A DNA stretch of 24,676 bases, from contig SHWK01000003.1 in the NCBI GenBank assembly GCA_009693885.1, positions 1 through 24,676 of the forward strand. The letters run 5' to 3'. Below the pieces are notes generated by a model that saw only the letters and a list, made by a program, of their open reading frames with translations, ran no database searches and had not been told where the DNA came from. Source of the stretch: Rickettsiales bacterium (lineage in GTDB: Bacteria; Pseudomonadota; Alphaproteobacteria; Rickettsiales; UBA1997). The translations under genes and the position numbers were made by a program. Positions 24,276 to 24,676 of the stretch are shown piece by piece (position 1 is the stretch's first letter; each line of letters opens with the position of its first letter).

Positions 24276-24676
24276 TTGGCTTTGATTCAATAAAATCAGC
24301 TATTCTCAGCAATTATAAGCAGAATAAATTGCATCACGCGATATTGCTTCATGGCAAAAAAGGTATTGGAAAATCTAATTTTGCAAAAGAAATTGCGTTA
24401 GAGATTTTGAATAGCAACAAACCAATTCACCCAGATTTATTCCTCATCGAAAAACTAGAAAATAAACGAGATATTGTTGTCGATCAAATCCGCAAAATCG
24501 CTGATTTTTCTAACCAAACTTCGGCAATTTCACGCAATAAATTCATCATCATTGATGCCGCTGATGAGCTTAACCGCGCCGCCTCCAACGCCTTACTAAA
24601 AATTCTAGAAGAGCCTCACGCAAATAATTTTCTAATTCTAATTTCGCATAATTTAAGCAAACTTTTAGCAACAATA
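24272..24676 (+). CDS. holB: DNA polymerase III delta' subunit, N-terminal part (cut by window edge)
   Basis: 135 codons are visible from ATG 24272, open to the right edge. The frame starts MIGFDSIKSAIL and has the P-loop GKKGIGKS at about 28-35 and the box IDAADELNRAASNALLKILE, then FLILISHN, typical of AAA+ clamp-loader subunits. Delta' is part of the complex that loads the beta sliding clamp. The ATG overlaps the ccoP stop by 4 bp (ATGA), so it is probably read with ccoP. The zinc-finger cysteines of longer delta' proteins are not seen in the visible part, as in many alphaproteobacterial forms. The rest of the gene is outside the window. Confidence 0.9.
   Translation, partial: MIGFDSIKSAILSNYKQNKLHHAILLHGKKGIGKSNFAKEIALEILNSNKPIHPDLFLIEKLENKRDIVVDQIRKIADFSNQTSAISRNKFIIIDAADELNRAASNALLKILEEPHANNFLILISHNLSKLLATI

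Noticed and set aside
1..24676. CRISPR arrays, tRNA or rRNA genes, insertion sequences, integrases
   Set aside because: No repeat-spacer pattern, cloverleaf sequence, rRNA motif or transposase/integrase domain was seen in any frame.

Overview
The window looks like a piece of an AT-rich, gene-dense Gram-negative chromosome, most likely from an alphaproteobacterium in or near Rickettsiales. The evidence is a set of lineage-typical genes: a membrane-anchored CycM-type cytochrome c, HemJ (the protoporphyrinogen oxidase of many alphaproteobacteria), a COQ9-family ubiquinone protein and a CcoP subunit of a cbb3 oxidase. Outer-membrane proteins ending in Phe support a Gram-negative envelope. The presence of argD argues against a strongly reduced Rickettsia-type parasite. 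The placement is an inference from gene content, not from a phylogeny.

Layout. (1) 173-4988, minus strand: a tight operon-like run prs > cycM-like > prepilin peptidase > ahcY > greA, then, after 98 bp, a type IV pilin-like protein. (2) 5084-6084, plus strand: hemJ and a VanX/DdpX-type dipeptidase, coupled by a TAATG overlap and diverging from prs across a 20-bp inverted repeat. (3) 6081-11647, minus strand: COQ9 > cvpA > fabG > trxB > fadB-like, covering ubiquinone, fatty-acid and thiol-redox metabolism. (4) 11739-16383, plus strand: argD, an orphan soluble PAS-GAF histidine kinase, an outer-membrane beta-barrel protein and an Arg-rich unknown protein, all with nearly no spacing. (5) 16380-23327, minus strand: a family 2 glycosyltransferase, ispH and two tandem subtilisin-type autotransporters. 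(6) 23409-24676, plus strand: ccoP overlapping the start of holB (DNA polymerase III delta'), which is cut by the window edge. No gap between genes exceeds 300 bp; the first 172 bp hold no gene I can establish. I see no tRNA, rRNA, CRISPR array or insertion sequence.

The most interesting part is the autotransporter pair. The upstream copy (18966-21587) keeps the Asp/His/Ser triad and has a lipobox, an architecture like the NalP and SphB1 surface maturation proteases. The downstream paralog (16380-18863) is the same in fold and barrel, but its catalytic His is Ala, its catalytic Ser is Tyr and its lipobox Cys is Gly. This gives an active subtilisin next to a pseudo-subtilisin, both built as outer-membrane autotransporters. 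Other points worth a look are the inverted repeat over the putative prs/hemJ promoters, a doubled 12-bp palindrome in front of trxB, an unusual pilin/peptidase pair and an orphan ccoP.
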